Part shown: positions 43,649 through 51,636 of the stretch, piece after piece
Layout: every line of letters starts with the position of its first letter
Numbering within the stretch: position 1 is the stretch's first letter
Assembly: GCF_002312805.1 (NCBI RefSeq)
Contig: NZ_NMUA01000004.1
Coordinates: 141,985-205,984, forward strand
DNA length: 64,000 nucleotides
Reading direction: 5' to 3'
From: Sphingobium sp. D43FB
Lineage (GTDB): Bacteria > Pseudomonadota > Alphaproteobacteria > Sphingomonadales > Sphingomonadaceae
Program-made: the position numbers and the translations under genes
The notes under the pieces: generated by a model
What the model was told of the DNA's origin: nothing
Database searches by the model: none
The model's input: only the letters and a program-made list of their open reading frames with translations

Positions 43649-43832
43649 AGCCGCCGCCTGTCCAGTCTGCAACAAGTCCGCCAGCGCGGAAACGCGGCCG
43701 TTCTGCAGCGCGGCCTGCCGCGACCGCGATCTGCTGCAATGGCTGGGCGAAGGCTATCGCGTCGCCGGGCCACCCGCCGAGGATGACACGCAAAAAATCG
43801 GCGATTATGGGCTAGACAGCGAACAGGATTGA
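43638..43832 (+). CDS. yacG: DNA gyrase inhibitor YacG (zinc-binding)
   Basis: 64 residues. Four cysteines form the zinc site, CPVC and CSAAC, followed by RDRDLLQWLGEGYRV, the family's conserved helix. YacG binds GyrB and prevents DNA binding. The ATG at 43638 lies in the end of the RNase gene (11-bp overlap), completing the operon before tRNA-Phe. Confidence 0.9.
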   Translation: MSPKAAACPVCNKSASAETRPFCSAACRDRDLLQWLGEGYRVAGPPAEDDTQKIGDYGLDSEQD

Positions 43833-43880
43833 CGCCTATAGGCACGCCTCCATCGGGCGGAACACTCCGCAGTTGGCTGT

Positions 43881-43956
43881 GCCTGGATAGCTCAGTTGGT
43901 AGAGCAAGCGATTGAAAATCGCTGTGTCGGCGGTTCGAATCCGTCTCCGGGCACCA
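43881..43956 (+). tRNA. tRNA-Phe (GAA anticodon)
   Basis: The 76-nt cloverleaf is complete: acceptor GCCTGGA pairs with TCCGGGC, D-arm GCTC/GAGC, anticodon stem AGCGA/TCGCT around TTGAAAA (GAA at 43914-43916), T-arm GGCGG-TTCGAAT-CCGTC, and an encoded CCA at 43954-43956. A tyrosine integrase lies 155 bp downstream on the same strand, so the 3' end probably served as a phage/island attachment site. Confidence 0.97.
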
Positions 43957-44110
43957 TTTCCCTTGTTTTTCCTGTCCATAGCCGTCCGAAATCCATGGTA
44001 TATTTTGGACGGTTTGTGGTATCTCGTCCGCCGTCGTCCATGTGCCTGCCTTGCCACCCGGATGCACCAACGGTATTTTTCTTGGTATTAAAACCAGGAA
44101 AATCGACGTC

Positions 44111-45325
44111 ATGCTCACCGATGCCGCCATCCGTAAAATTGGGCTTCAGGACAAATCGTTTAAAGTCGGCGACATGCACGGGCTCTATCTGCTCGTGAAC
44201 CCTAACGGCGCTCGCTACTGGCGCTGGAATTTCTCGCATGGCGGAAAGCAGCAGACGCTATCGCTCGGCGTCTATCCGGAAGTCTCACTCAAGGAGGCCC
44301 GGGAGAAGCGCCTGGAAGCAAGCAAGCTGCTTGAGCGCGGCACGAACCCATCCACCTACAAAAAGCTAGCCCGCGCCCTCGCGCTGAATGGCGGGACGAG
44401 TTTTGGCGAGGTAGCGCAGGAGTGGCTTGCCAAGTTGGAAGCCGAAGGGCGTTCGAAAGCCACGATGGAAAAGATGCGATGGTTGCTGCGCTATGCAGAG
44501 CCGATCATTGGCGAGCGGCCGATCGGTGAACTGACCGCGCCGGAAGTGCTTGCTGTCCTGCGAGTTGTAGAGGTGAAGGGGCGCTACGAATCGGCGAGGC
44601 GGCTGAGGACCACCTGCGGCAGCATCATGCGTTATGCGATCGCCACTGGACGCGCACAGCGTGACGTCACAGCTGATCTCCAAGGCGCGCTTATCACGCC
44701 CAAGGTCACGCATCGCGCTGCCATCACCGATCCCGGCGGGGTCGGAGAGCTGTTACGCGCCCTGTGGGGCTATGAGGGCCAACCTGCGGTCGAGATTGCG
44801 CTCAAGGTGGGCATTCACACCTTTGTCCGGCCCGGCGAGCTGCGCCATGCCGAGTGGAGCGAGTTCGACCCGGATCTGGCCATCTGGACGATCCCGGCGG
44901 AGAAGATGAAAATGGGGCGTGAGCATCGCGTGCCGCTCTCCACGCAGATCATGGACCTGCTGGAGGCGCTCTACCCGATCACCGGTCACGCTAAATATCT
45001 GTTTCCAAGCATTCGCGATCCGAGGCGGCCGATGTCGGAGAACACCGTAAACGCTGCCCTTCGGAGGCTGGGTTATGACAAGACCCAGATGACCGGGCAC
45101 GGCTTCCGCGCGACGGCGAGCACGCTGCTTAATGAGAGCCGCAAATGGCATCCTGACGCGATCGAACGGCAATTAGCGCATGTGGAGAGCAACGATGTCC
45201 GGCGCGCCTATCTGCGCGGCGAGCATTGGAACGAGCGGGTCAAGATGATGCAATACTGGAGCGACTATCTCGATCAGCTTCGGGCGGCCGAGAAAATTAT
45301 TAAGGCCAGGTTCGGGCGGCGCTGA
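44111..45325 (+). CDS. int: P4-type tyrosine integrase (DUF4102 + phage integrase)
   Basis: 404 residues. An N-terminal DUF4102 arm-binding domain (LYLLVNPNGARYWRWNFSHGGK, TLSLGVYPEVSLKEAR) is followed by the core-binding domain and catalytic domain. The Arg of the first box is in HTFVRPGELRHAEW, the H-x-x-R box is GHGFRATAS, and the nucleophile is Tyr367 in RRAYLRGEHW. P4-like integrases insert islands at tRNA 3' ends; it follows tRNA-Phe. The ATG at 44111 is chosen for the family N-terminus. Part of its 3' end is duplicated at about 47386-47535. Confidence 0.94.
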   Translation: MLTDAAIRKIGLQDKSFKVGDMHGLYLLVNPNGARYWRWNFSHGGKQQTLSLGVYPEVSLKEAREKRLEASKLLERGTNPSTYKKLARALALNGGTSFGEVAQEWLAKLEAEGRSKATMEKMRWLLRYAEPIIGERPIGELTAPEVLAVLRVVEVKGRYESARRLRTTCGSIMRYAIATGRAQRDVTADLQGALITPKVTHRAAITDPGGVGELLRALWGYEGQPAVEIALKVGIHTFVRPGELRHAEWSEFDPDLAIWTIPAEKMKMGREHRVPLSTQIMDLLEALYPITGHAKYLFPSIRDPRRPMSENTVNAALRRLGYDKTQMTGHGFRATASTLLNESRKWHPDAIERQLAHVESNDVRRAYLRGEHWNERVKMMQYWSDYLDQLRAAEKIIKARFGRR

Positions 45326-45369
45326 CGAGGGTTCACCGTTGGTTCCAAAGTCGTGGGCCTATGTGAAAA

Positions 45370-45448
45370 ATCGCATAATCTACTTTTATGTGATCTGGAA
45401 CATAAGACGGTTTTATGCTGAAAAAAGCATATTGTAGATTTATGCGAT
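45370..45448. promoter_or_regulatory. inverted-repeat operator region of hipBA
   Basis: ATCGCATAATCTAC (45370-45383) and GTAGATTTATGCGAT (45434-45448) are inverted copies over 14 of 15 positions; further half-sites TTATGTGAT and ATGAGGCATAAG are nearby. The 156-bp gap between int and hipB is strikingly AT-rich compared with its neighbours. HipB proteins autorepress their operon from such paired operators, so this is the likely control region; the promoter itself probably sits between the two arms. Confidence 0.6.
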
Positions 45449-45481
45449 ATGAGGCATAAGAGTTAGCAGGGAGACTGGCTC

Positions 45482-45733
45482 ATGGCTCATATCGCACGAT
45501 CGTCCAGGCAGCTCGGCGCCGCCATCCAGCGCGCGCGCAAGCAGAAGGGCATGAGCCAGACAGAACTGGCTGGCCTGGCGGGCCTGCGACAGGAATTGGT
45601 CTCGAAAATCGAGACCGGACAGGAGGGCACCCGATTGTCCTCGATCTATGCGCTGTTCGCCGCCCTCGATCTGGAAATGGTCATCGATCAGCGGTCCGGC
45701 AAATCGGCGCCTGATATTGAGGATATCTTCTGA
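45482..45733 (+). CDS. hipB: HipB-like Xre antitoxin
   Basis: 83 residues forming a helix-turn-helix: LGAAIQRARKQKGMSQTELAGLAGLRQELVSKIETGQEGTRLSSIYAL, then LDLEMVI. This is the Xre/HipB DNA-binding fold that neutralises the HipA kinase and represses the operon. The start at 45482 follows CAGGGAGAC. It overlaps hipA at 45733 by one base (TGATG), a typical coupling. Confidence 0.88.
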   Translation: MAHIARSSRQLGAAIQRARKQKGMSQTELAGLAGLRQELVSKIETGQEGTRLSSIYALFAALDLEMVIDQRSGKSAPDIEDIF

Positions 45734-47061
45734 TGGGCCGGCGCAGAACGCACCCGCCGCTCAACATATTCATCAACAACCGTCTGGCTGGACGTCTCCT
45801 CAAGCAATCCAGCGGCGCCATCGAATTCCGCTACGATCAAAGCTGGCTCGGCTGGGAGCATGGATTTCCAATCTCCCTTTCGTTGCCCCTGCGCGAATCG
45901 CCGTACACCGGCGAAGCTGTGCTCGCCGTCTTCGATAATCTGCTGCCGGATAATGCGGCCGTGCGTCGCCGTGTCGCCGAGCGGACCGGCGCCCAGGGCA
46001 GCGACGCCTATAGTCTGCTGGAGCGTATCGGGCGGGATTGCGTGGGCGCCATGCAATTCCTGCCGGATGATGTCGCCTCCGATGGCATTCAGCCGGTGGA
46101 TGGAGAGCCCATCAGCGACACCGAGATCGAGCAGATGCTGGCCAATCTCACGCAGGCGCCACTAGGCATCGACATGGAGCATGAGTTCCGGATTTCGGTT
46201 GCCGGAGCACAGGAAAAGACAGCCCTGCTTTTCCATGATGGCCAGTGGCTAAGACCGCTCGGAACAACCCCCACAACCCACATCCTCAAGCCGCAACTCG
46301 GTAAAATTCCCACGGCGTTCGGGATGGTCGACATGACCGACAGCGTCGAGAATGAACATTATTGCCTCAAGCTGCTGGAAGGCTTTGGCTTGCCCGTCGC
46401 CAAGACCGAGATCGCCACATTCGGCGCGCGCATGGTGCTGGCGGTCGAGCGCTTCGATCGTCGCTGGAGGAGTCCGACCGAACTGATCCGACTGCCCCAG
46501 GAAGACCTCTGCCAGGCCTTGGGCATCCCTTCTGTCCAGAAATATCAGAGCCATGGCGGGCCTGGCGCCGTTGCAATCCTCAAGCTGCTCGGAAGCAGCG
46601 ATAATCCCCTTGAGGATCAGGCCGCCTTCCTGAAAAGCCAGATTATATTCTGGCTCATCGGGGCAACGGACGGTCACGCCAAGAATTTCAGCATCTTCTT
46701 GCGCCCTGGCGGACGCTTCGGGCTCACGCCATTCTACGACGTTCTCACGGCTCAGCCTGCGTTCGATGCGCGGCAGATCCAGAACAACAACTATAAGCTC
46801 GCGATGTCTGCGGGCAACAGCCGCAAATATCAGATTCTGAACATTGTCGGACGACATTTCGTGGAAACCGCGAAGGAGGCGGGGCTCGGTCCTACTCTCA
46901 TCGGCAAGGTGTTCCGTGAGGTCATCCATATGGCAGAAAGAGCCCCTGAGCAGGCAATGTCCATGATGCCCGATGGGCTTGCCACAGCCACACATGCAAG
47001 CATCATGAATGGCATGGAGGCCAGGCTGAGGGCATTGGAGCTTGGGCTCGCCGAAATCTGA
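45733..47061 (+). CDS. hipA: HipA-like serine/threonine kinase toxin
   Basis: 442 residues with the HipA N-terminal subdomain (FINNRLAGRLLKQSSGAIEFRY) and the kinase core. The activation and ATP-binding parts include VAGAQEKTALLF, HILKPQ and the catalytic motif GATDGHAKNFS, where Asp313 is the catalytic base; SFYD-type DFG equivalent follows as FYDVLTA. HipA kinases phosphorylate targets such as GltX or other aminoacyl-tRNA synthetases, inducing dormancy. Which synthetase is affected here is unknown. It forms an operon with the Xre antitoxin in front of it. Confidence 0.93.
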   Translation: MGRRRTHPPLNIFINNRLAGRLLKQSSGAIEFRYDQSWLGWEHGFPISLSLPLRESPYTGEAVLAVFDNLLPDNAAVRRRVAERTGAQGSDAYSLLERIGRDCVGAMQFLPDDVASDGIQPVDGEPISDTEIEQMLANLTQAPLGIDMEHEFRISVAGAQEKTALLFHDGQWLRPLGTTPTTHILKPQLGKIPTAFGMVDMTDSVENEHYCLKLLEGFGLPVAKTEIATFGARMVLAVERFDRRWRSPTELIRLPQEDLCQALGIPSVQKYQSHGGPGAVAILKLLGSSDNPLEDQAAFLKSQIIFWLIGATDGHAKNFSIFLRPGGRFGLTPFYDVLTAQPAFDARQIQNNNYKLAMSAGNSRKYQILNIVGRHFVETAKEAGLGPTLIGKVFREVIHMAERAPEQAMSMMPDGLATATHASIMNGMEARLRALELGLAEI

Positions 47062-47183
47062 GCCACATCTGAAGGGCAACCGCTTGCTGACGGAGCCATC
47101 AAGATGACTGCCCTGGGTGTATCGCAAGTCGGCATCAATTTACCGGGAAGGCCCTGAGCGGCGACCACTGACACATAGTCAAT

Positions 47184-47195
47184 TGCCATTTGGCA
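47184..47195. promoter_or_regulatory. TGCCATTTGGCA operator upstream of the pseudogene
   Basis: A perfect dyad TGCCA-TT-TGGCA, also found at 47626-47637 before the intact antitoxin gene. A second symmetric site, GCCATATGGC, overlaps the old start at 47214-47223. It is a relic of a duplicated antitoxin promoter. Confidence 0.55.
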
Positions 47196-47217
47196 GCTTA
47201 TTGTTTAATTTTGCCAT

Positions 47218-47535
47218 ATGGCCATCCTGCAACCTATTGAGACAGCTCCGGCTCCGTTCCGGCAGGAACGTGTCACGCAAGAAGAAGTTAGGCCGATGTT
47301 TCGCGCGGCTCTCAATCTGTTTGCCAGATGGGGTATCACCGATGAGTAGGCTGCCGTTCTTACCGATATGCCAGTGCGCAGCTTGGCGCATGTCGAAAGC
47401 AACGATGTCCGGCGCGCCTATCTGCGCGGAGAGCATTGGAATGAGCGGGTGAAGATGATGCAATATTGGAGCGATTATCTCGACCAGCTCCGAGCGGCTG
47501 AAAAGGTTATCAAAGCGAAATTTGGGCGGCGGTGA
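47218..47535 (+). pseudogene. chimeric relic: truncated Xre/MbcA-type antitoxin joined to integrase C-terminus
   Basis: Codons 1-43 (AILQPIETAPAPFRQERVTQ and on) closely copy the N-terminus of the antitoxin at 47672, but codon 44 is TAG (47347-47349). The homology continues in the same frame to VLTDMPVRSL, then switches directly to AHVESNDVRRAYLRGEHWNER, the C-terminus of the integrase at 44111-45325, ending FGRR-stop at 47535. No frame is lost along the way. It records a recombination joining an antitoxin copy and an integrase copy. It is not functional as an antitoxin. Confidence 0.9.
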
Positions 47536-47625
47536 CGAAGCAAGAGTGAATGGGAATGCCGATTGGCTTATACGCCTTACCCCGTGCGCAGCTTCTATGC
47601 GAATTAGCACATAGTAGTTTGATAT

Positions 47626-47637
47626 TGCCATTTGGCA
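47626..47637. promoter_or_regulatory. TGCCATTTGGCA operator of the Xre-RES pair
   Basis: The dyad TGCCA-TT-TGGCA lies 35 bp before the antitoxin start, with a near-copy TGCCATACGG at about 47654. Its duplicate at 47184-47195 makes it the probable antitoxin-binding site. AT-rich runs between (TTTATTTCATATATTAT) would hold the promoter. Confidence 0.65.
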
Positions 47638-47671
47638 TTTATTTCATATATTATGCCATACGGAGGCGATT

Positions 47672-48085
47672 ATGAGCATGTTGCAACCCATCGAGACGGT
47701 TCCAGCTCCGTTCCGGCCTGAGCCTGTCACGCAGGATGAAGGCGGCGCGATGTTTCGTGCGGCCCTCAATCTTTTCGCCAAGTGGGGTGTCACGGACGAG
47801 CAGGCCGCTATGCTGACCGATATGCCTTTGCGCAGCTTCCGTCGGTGGAAGGCCGAAGGGCCGGGCCGCATCTCGCGTGACGGCCTTGCGCGCCTGTCCA
47901 ACCTGATGGGCATCCACAAGGCCTTGCGGATCATCTTTCAGGAGCCACATCGCGGCTATGACTGGATCAAGGCGCCCAACGCCGCCTTCGATGGCGCGAG
48001 CGCGCTGGCGGTCATGCTTGGCGGCGAATTGACCGACATCATGCGCGTGCGGCGCTATCTGGACGCGGAGCGCGGCGGCTGGTGA
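47672..48085 (+). CDS. Xre/MbcA/ParS-type antitoxin
   Basis: 137 residues. An N-terminal helical part (MFRAALNLFAKWGVTDEQAAMLTDMPLRSFRRWKAEG) with a helix-turn-helix is followed by LARLSNLMGIHKALRIIFQEPHRGYDWIKAPNAAFDGASALAVMLGG, the DUF2384 antitoxin-toxin-binding domain. It neutralises the RES toxin encoded next by overlapping start and stop (GTGA at 48082). CGGAGGCG precedes the start at 47672. Confidence 0.9.
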   Translation: MSMLQPIETVPAPFRPEPVTQDEGGAMFRAALNLFAKWGVTDEQAAMLTDMPLRSFRRWKAEGPGRISRDGLARLSNLMGIHKALRIIFQEPHRGYDWIKAPNAAFDGASALAVMLGGELTDIMRVRRYLDAERGGW

Positions 48086-48804
48086 CGGCGACTAATGGTC
48101 CGCCGGTCAACAGGGTCGAATGGGAGGGTGCGGTCAGGATCATCCGCAGCATCTATCCGCCCATTGATCTGTTCGAGGACATTGCGGACCCTGCAGACTG
48201 GCCCCTCCTCATCTCCGCCGAGCAGAAGACGAACCCGCGGATCATGACGTCGGTCGGCAATATCGATCTCGTCCCTCCAGCGCGACGGGTCGGCGGCGTT
48301 GGTGCCTCCTATCTCATGGCGTCATTCACTCATGTCAGTCCCGATCGACCAAGCCGGTTCTCCGCCGGACATCATGGCGTGCTCTATGTTGCGCGCAGTT
48401 ATGAAACCGCGCTGTTCGAGACCATCCATCATCATGCGCGCTTCATGGCCCGAACGGCCGAGCCTGCCGGATGGACATCGCAGTTTCGGGAGATCATTCT
48501 GAAGGTCGATGCCGATTTGCATGATCTCAGAGCGCATGCAGAGGCATTCGGCCCTTGCCTCGATCCCGACAGCTACGAAGCGGCGCAGCAGTTCGCCGCG
48601 ACGCTGCGCCGTTCAGGCTCGGACGGTATTGCCTATCCAAGCGTCCGGCAGGCCGGTGGCGAGTGCGGCGCGCTATTCTATCCGGACTGCGCCTCGAGCC
48701 CTGTTCAGGGTCGGCATCTCGACTATCACTGGAACGGCAAGCGGGTCGATCTTGTTCGGGACGCAGGAAGCGGCGCTGTGTTCAGGGTGGTAGAGGGCGC
48801 ATGA
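48082..48804 (+). CDS. RES-domain toxin (NAD+ phosphorylase type)
   Basis: 240 residues from a GTG at 48082. The RES fold is recognisable from FTHVSPDRPSRFSAGHHGVLYVARSYETALFETIHHH, with the conserved Arg and Glu, and the strand AVFRVVEG ends the protein. RES toxins (MbcT, ParT) degrade NAD+ or ADP-ribosylate targets and arrest growth. Together with the DUF2384 antitoxin this is a complete type II module of the Xre-RES kind, sitting inside the mobile region. Confidence 0.9.
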   Translation: MTATNGPPVNRVEWEGAVRIIRSIYPPIDLFEDIADPADWPLLISAEQKTNPRIMTSVGNIDLVPPARRVGGVGASYLMASFTHVSPDRPSRFSAGHHGVLYVARSYETALFETIHHHARFMARTAEPAGWTSQFREIILKVDADLHDLRAHAEAFGPCLDPDSYEAAQQFAATLRRSGSDGIAYPSVRQAGGECGALFYPDCASSPVQGRHLDYHWNGKRVDLVRDAGSGAVFRVVEGA

Positions 48805-48820
48805 ACGGAGCCGCCGCCAG

Positions 48821-49699
48821 ATGAACGACACTGCAAGCGATCGCCACGCGCAGGCGGCCCGCCTGCTGGGCACGCATCCAGATTATCGGGTGCAGCGGCG
48901 CCTAGGCCCCATCACGCATTTCCATGCAGCAAGTCCTGCGGCCTCCAGCCGTATCGGGGTTGTGATTGATGTGGAGACGACCGGGCTCGACCGAGAGACC
49001 GATCGGATCATCGAACTCGCGATCCAGCGTTTCCGGTTCGATGAGCGTGGACGGATCACCCAGGTCGGGGTTCCTCGGGTCTGGCGCGAAGATCCAGGCA
49101 TGCCGATCGATCCGAAAATCACCAGCCTGACCGGCCTTACCGATGCGGACGTGGCGGAGCAGCAGATCGATGAATCGGCTGCGGTGGGCATTCTCTCCTC
49201 CGCCGACATCATCGTCGCGCACAATGCCGCTTTCGACAGGCCGTTCGTGGATCGCCGCCTGCCTGCCATCGCCAGCAAACCCTGGGCCTGCTCGATGGCG
49301 GAGCTGGACTGGCTTGGGCTCGGATTCGAGGGGCGGGCCCTTGCCCATCTCGTTTCGCAATGCGGCTGGTTTTATGAAGGGCACAGGGCCGAAAATGACA
49401 TCTTGGCCCTCCTCTATCTGCTCTCTCACGGCCTGCCGAACGGGCAGACGATCCTGGCAAAGCTGATTGCCTGCTCAGAACAGCAGACCTACCGGGTGAA
49501 CGCCATCGACGCGCCCTTCGATTCCAAGGACCGGCTGAAATCTCGTGGATATCGCTGGGATCTCACCATGCGCTTCTGGTGGAAGAGCATCGCAGAGCAG
49601 GACCGCGACGCTGAACGCGCCTGGCTGATGAGCGAGGTCTATGGCGGATATGGGGAACCCGCCTTCCTCTCCATCACGGCGTGTGAGCGGCATCGCTGA
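48821..49699 (+). CDS. DnaQ-like 3'-5' exonuclease (DEDDh)
   Basis: 292 residues. The exonuclease-I motif DVETTG has Asp50 and Glu52, motif II lies in AHNAAFDRPFVDRRLP, and motif III is HRAENDILALLYLLS (His and Asp), giving a complete DEDDh active site. The C-terminal 80 residues (from about 205, with SKDRLKSRGYRWDLTMRFWWKS) are an extra domain. It starts 16 bp after the RES toxin gene. Such exonucleases accompany mobile or defence clusters; its partner is not obvious. Confidence 0.82.
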   Translation: MNDTASDRHAQAARLLGTHPDYRVQRRLGPITHFHAASPAASSRIGVVIDVETTGLDRETDRIIELAIQRFRFDERGRITQVGVPRVWREDPGMPIDPKITSLTGLTDADVAEQQIDESAAVGILSSADIIVAHNAAFDRPFVDRRLPAIASKPWACSMAELDWLGLGFEGRALAHLVSQCGWFYEGHRAENDILALLYLLSHGLPNGQTILAKLIACSEQQTYRVNAIDAPFDSKDRLKSRGYRWDLTMRFWWKSIAEQDRDAERAWLMSEVYGGYGEPAFLSITACERHR

Positions 49700-49780
49700 A
49701 GTTCCCGATCATCAGTAGCACGGCGCGCACCGACCTGGCGCATCTGGATCAGGCCAGCTGGTCCCTGAGCTTGCCTGCTG

Positions 49781-50116
49781 TCATGCCACCCAACGATCAA
49801 GCTCGGGAAACAACGGAACGGCTGGCGGCAGGCCGGGCTCCACCACATTCGCGTCGAACGTCGCGACAGTCAGCCATTCGACGCGCCATTCGACTCGGGC
49901 AGCATTGCCTTCGAATCGGACAATGCCAGCGCCGTCGCGTGCTACCTCCCATCGACACTGCATGCCTTCATCATAATAGCCCATGAGCAAAGTGCCGTCG
50001 CTCAGACCCACCAGAAACCGCTCATCTTCGTCATAGGGCACCGTCAGCACCGTCTCTACATCGCCGGAGACCCGCAGGCGTACGCTATCTGGAATTGGGG
50101 TGATCGAAACGCACAT
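49781..50116 (-). CDS. hypothetical protein
   Basis: 111 residues from the ATG at 50116, with AGAGGG at the right distance. The sequence is mostly beta strands (SVRLRVSGDVETVLTVPYDEDERFLVGLSDGTLLMGYY, then WEVARDGAGIVRFEGNAARVEWRVEWLTVATF), suggesting a small all-beta fold. No signal peptide is needed and no family is recognised. The upstream frame adds an N-terminal hydrophobic stretch, but the ribosome-binding site supports the shorter start. Confidence 0.6.
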   Translation of the reverse strand: MCVSITPIPDSVRLRVSGDVETVLTVPYDEDERFLVGLSDGTLLMGYYDEGMQCRWEVARDGAGIVRFEGNAARVEWRVEWLTVATFDANVVEPGLPPAVPLFPELDRWVA

Positions 50117-50181
50117 CGCAAAATCCCTCTTTCCTACATGAGAACATATAGCGAACATAAAGAGCAGGAAAGGAGTCGGCA

Positions 50182-50274
50182 ATGATGATAATCGACGGAT
50201 CATTTCTTCTCGGGATCGCGGCGGTGCTGACCAGCATCGCGACTTTGTGGCGCAGCTTAAAAGGGCGGAAATAA
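50182..50274 (+). CDS. 30-residue single-helix membrane protein
   Basis: ATG at 50182 is preceded by AAAGGAGTCGGCA, an excellent ribosome-binding site. The product is a short polar start, one hydrophobic helix (SFLLGIAAVLTSIATLWRSL) and a basic tail, 30 residues in all. Such small membrane proteins are common but functionally unassigned; this one lies in the gap between divergent genes. It is too small to be confirmed by codon bias. Confidence 0.45.
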   Translation: MMIIDGSFLLGIAAVLTSIATLWRSLKGRK

Positions 50275-50426
50275 GGATCCGGGGCGGTCCGACTCGCCGC
50301 TCAACGACGAGATCGGGCCGTCGCCGGTTCAGGCTGTCTCATTTGGCGTGCCTGTTGCCGGACGATCTAGGTTCGAGCGCAACCCCGCCGTCACCGGCGC
50401 GTTCGATCCACCCAAGGAGAGAATAT

Positions 50427-50651
50427 ATGACACATCGGCCTTCCGTGCCCCCAGGCAGCACGGCACCCTATCCCGCACACACAGCGCCGCATGCCGAAAG
50501 CATACAGGCAGATGCGCTTTCGACCGAGGCGAGCGAAGTCGAACAGGACACCAGGCTATCAGGCCCAGTGAAAATCCTGGGTGCCGCTGTTGGGATCGGT
50601 TCCGCCGCCATTGTCGCGGCGCTGCTCTATGCGCGGCAGCGAAGGGACTGA
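50427..50651 (+). CDS. small membrane protein, function unknown
   Basis: 74 residues. An AAGGAGAG site precedes the ATG at 50427. The N-terminal part is Pro/Ala-rich and disordered, and the C-terminus carries one membrane helix (VKILGAAVGIGSAAIVAALLY) with an Arg-rich end. Its partner or role is unknown. It overlaps the antisense relic that starts downstream. Confidence 0.5.
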   Translation: MTHRPSVPPGSTAPYPAHTAPHAESIQADALSTEASEVEQDTRLSGPVKILGAAVGIGSAAIVAALLYARQRRD

Positions 50652-51019
50652 TGAAGGCTAACATCGGCCTGACCTTTGCTGCTGCGCGCGCCAGGCCTTT
50701 GATCGGATTTCTTGTCGAGCAGCAGGCGTTCGCCCTGTTGTTGGACGGTCACCTTGATCAGTCCGGACATGAGACGCAGCATGGCTAGGCAGTTGCAGGG
50801 TCACCCGCAGGTGTGTGTCTTGCGCATCAATCATGCAGGGCACCTCCACGCCCATGGTCGCGACGGTGAGAGACAATTGATCCTGGCTAGGCCAACTGTG
50901 GGTGATGGTGACCGCGCGGCCGGGAATGGGGGAGGCGAGCTTGCCTATCCCCGCCACCATGCGATTCCTTGCTTCGTGACGGCCGGGACGGTTCGGGATG
51001 TCGATGATTGTTGATGTTG
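50627..51019 (-). pseudogene. frameshifted PHA-granule-type protein
   Basis: Read on the minus strand, the codons IIDIPNRPGRHEARNRMVAGIGKLASPIPG match the N-terminus of short polyhydroxyalkanoic-acid-system family proteins, continuing through WPSQDQLSLTVATMGVEVPCMIDAQ and RVTLQLP. At about 50785 a one-base change shifts the frame, after which the other frame reads MLRLMSGLIKVTVQQQGERLLLDKK, the expected family C-terminus. No normal start codon lies in frame before the N-terminal match. The gene therefore looks inactivated twice; the assignment is by recollection of the family pattern. Confidence 0.6.
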
Positions 51020-51636
51020 CGATAACTTGGGGACTCGCTGCCCGTCTGATGGCTCCGTTTCACCTGCCCAGCTCGGATTATTAGTGTTGACCCAAGTTCC
51101 CAAAGGCAAATTCTGGCCGATAGGCGACAGACTGGTTTGGGGTTCGGACTCTTGGATAGCGGCCATTCCCTTGCCGTCGCCCCCCGACCAAGTTAAGAAG
51201 CTCCAAAAGCAAAACTTGAATGTCGGCTCTGGACAAAAACGGCTAGTTGTCAGGCAGTTCAGAATCATGCGGTTCAACGGGCGCCGCCTGTTGCCTTCTC
51301 GTCCGGGTGCGCTCAGCGATCTTCACCAACGAGCGCCTGTCGTCCTTCGGCAGGGATTATGGGCGCGCTGGCTGGACCTCCATCGCAGACGTTCATGACT
51401 TGCTGATGGCGGAGCCGCCGGACTTCTCCGCTTGTGGCCGTTCCACGAGATAGGTGTCTCGATATGAACAGGAGCGGTCGTCTGCGAGGAGACGATAGAA
51501 GTGCAAACGCTTCTATCAAGAACATAACACTTGCCATAGGTCGAGTGGTTACCTAAGTAGCTGCTTAAGCTAGGAGCGCTGATTCGTCGGTGCGTTGAAC
51601 GATTGCTTCACCTGGCTTACCAGTTCAGCAGCGGGA
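51020..51636. other. stretch without an intact gene
   Basis: About 620 bp holding only short broken frames. A coding-like fragment is visible at 51316-51450 on the plus strand (FTNERLSSFGRDYGRAGWTSIADVHDLL), possibly the end of a decayed gene, but no family was recognised. AT-rich runs at 51180-51250 and 51500-51570 break the GC-rich pattern. Confidence 0.5.

Noticed and set aside
50651..50788. A 45-codon frame starting in the TGATG after the 74-residue membrane protein
   Set aside because: It overlaps the frameshifted PHA-type relic in antisense, and its product has no protein-like pattern.
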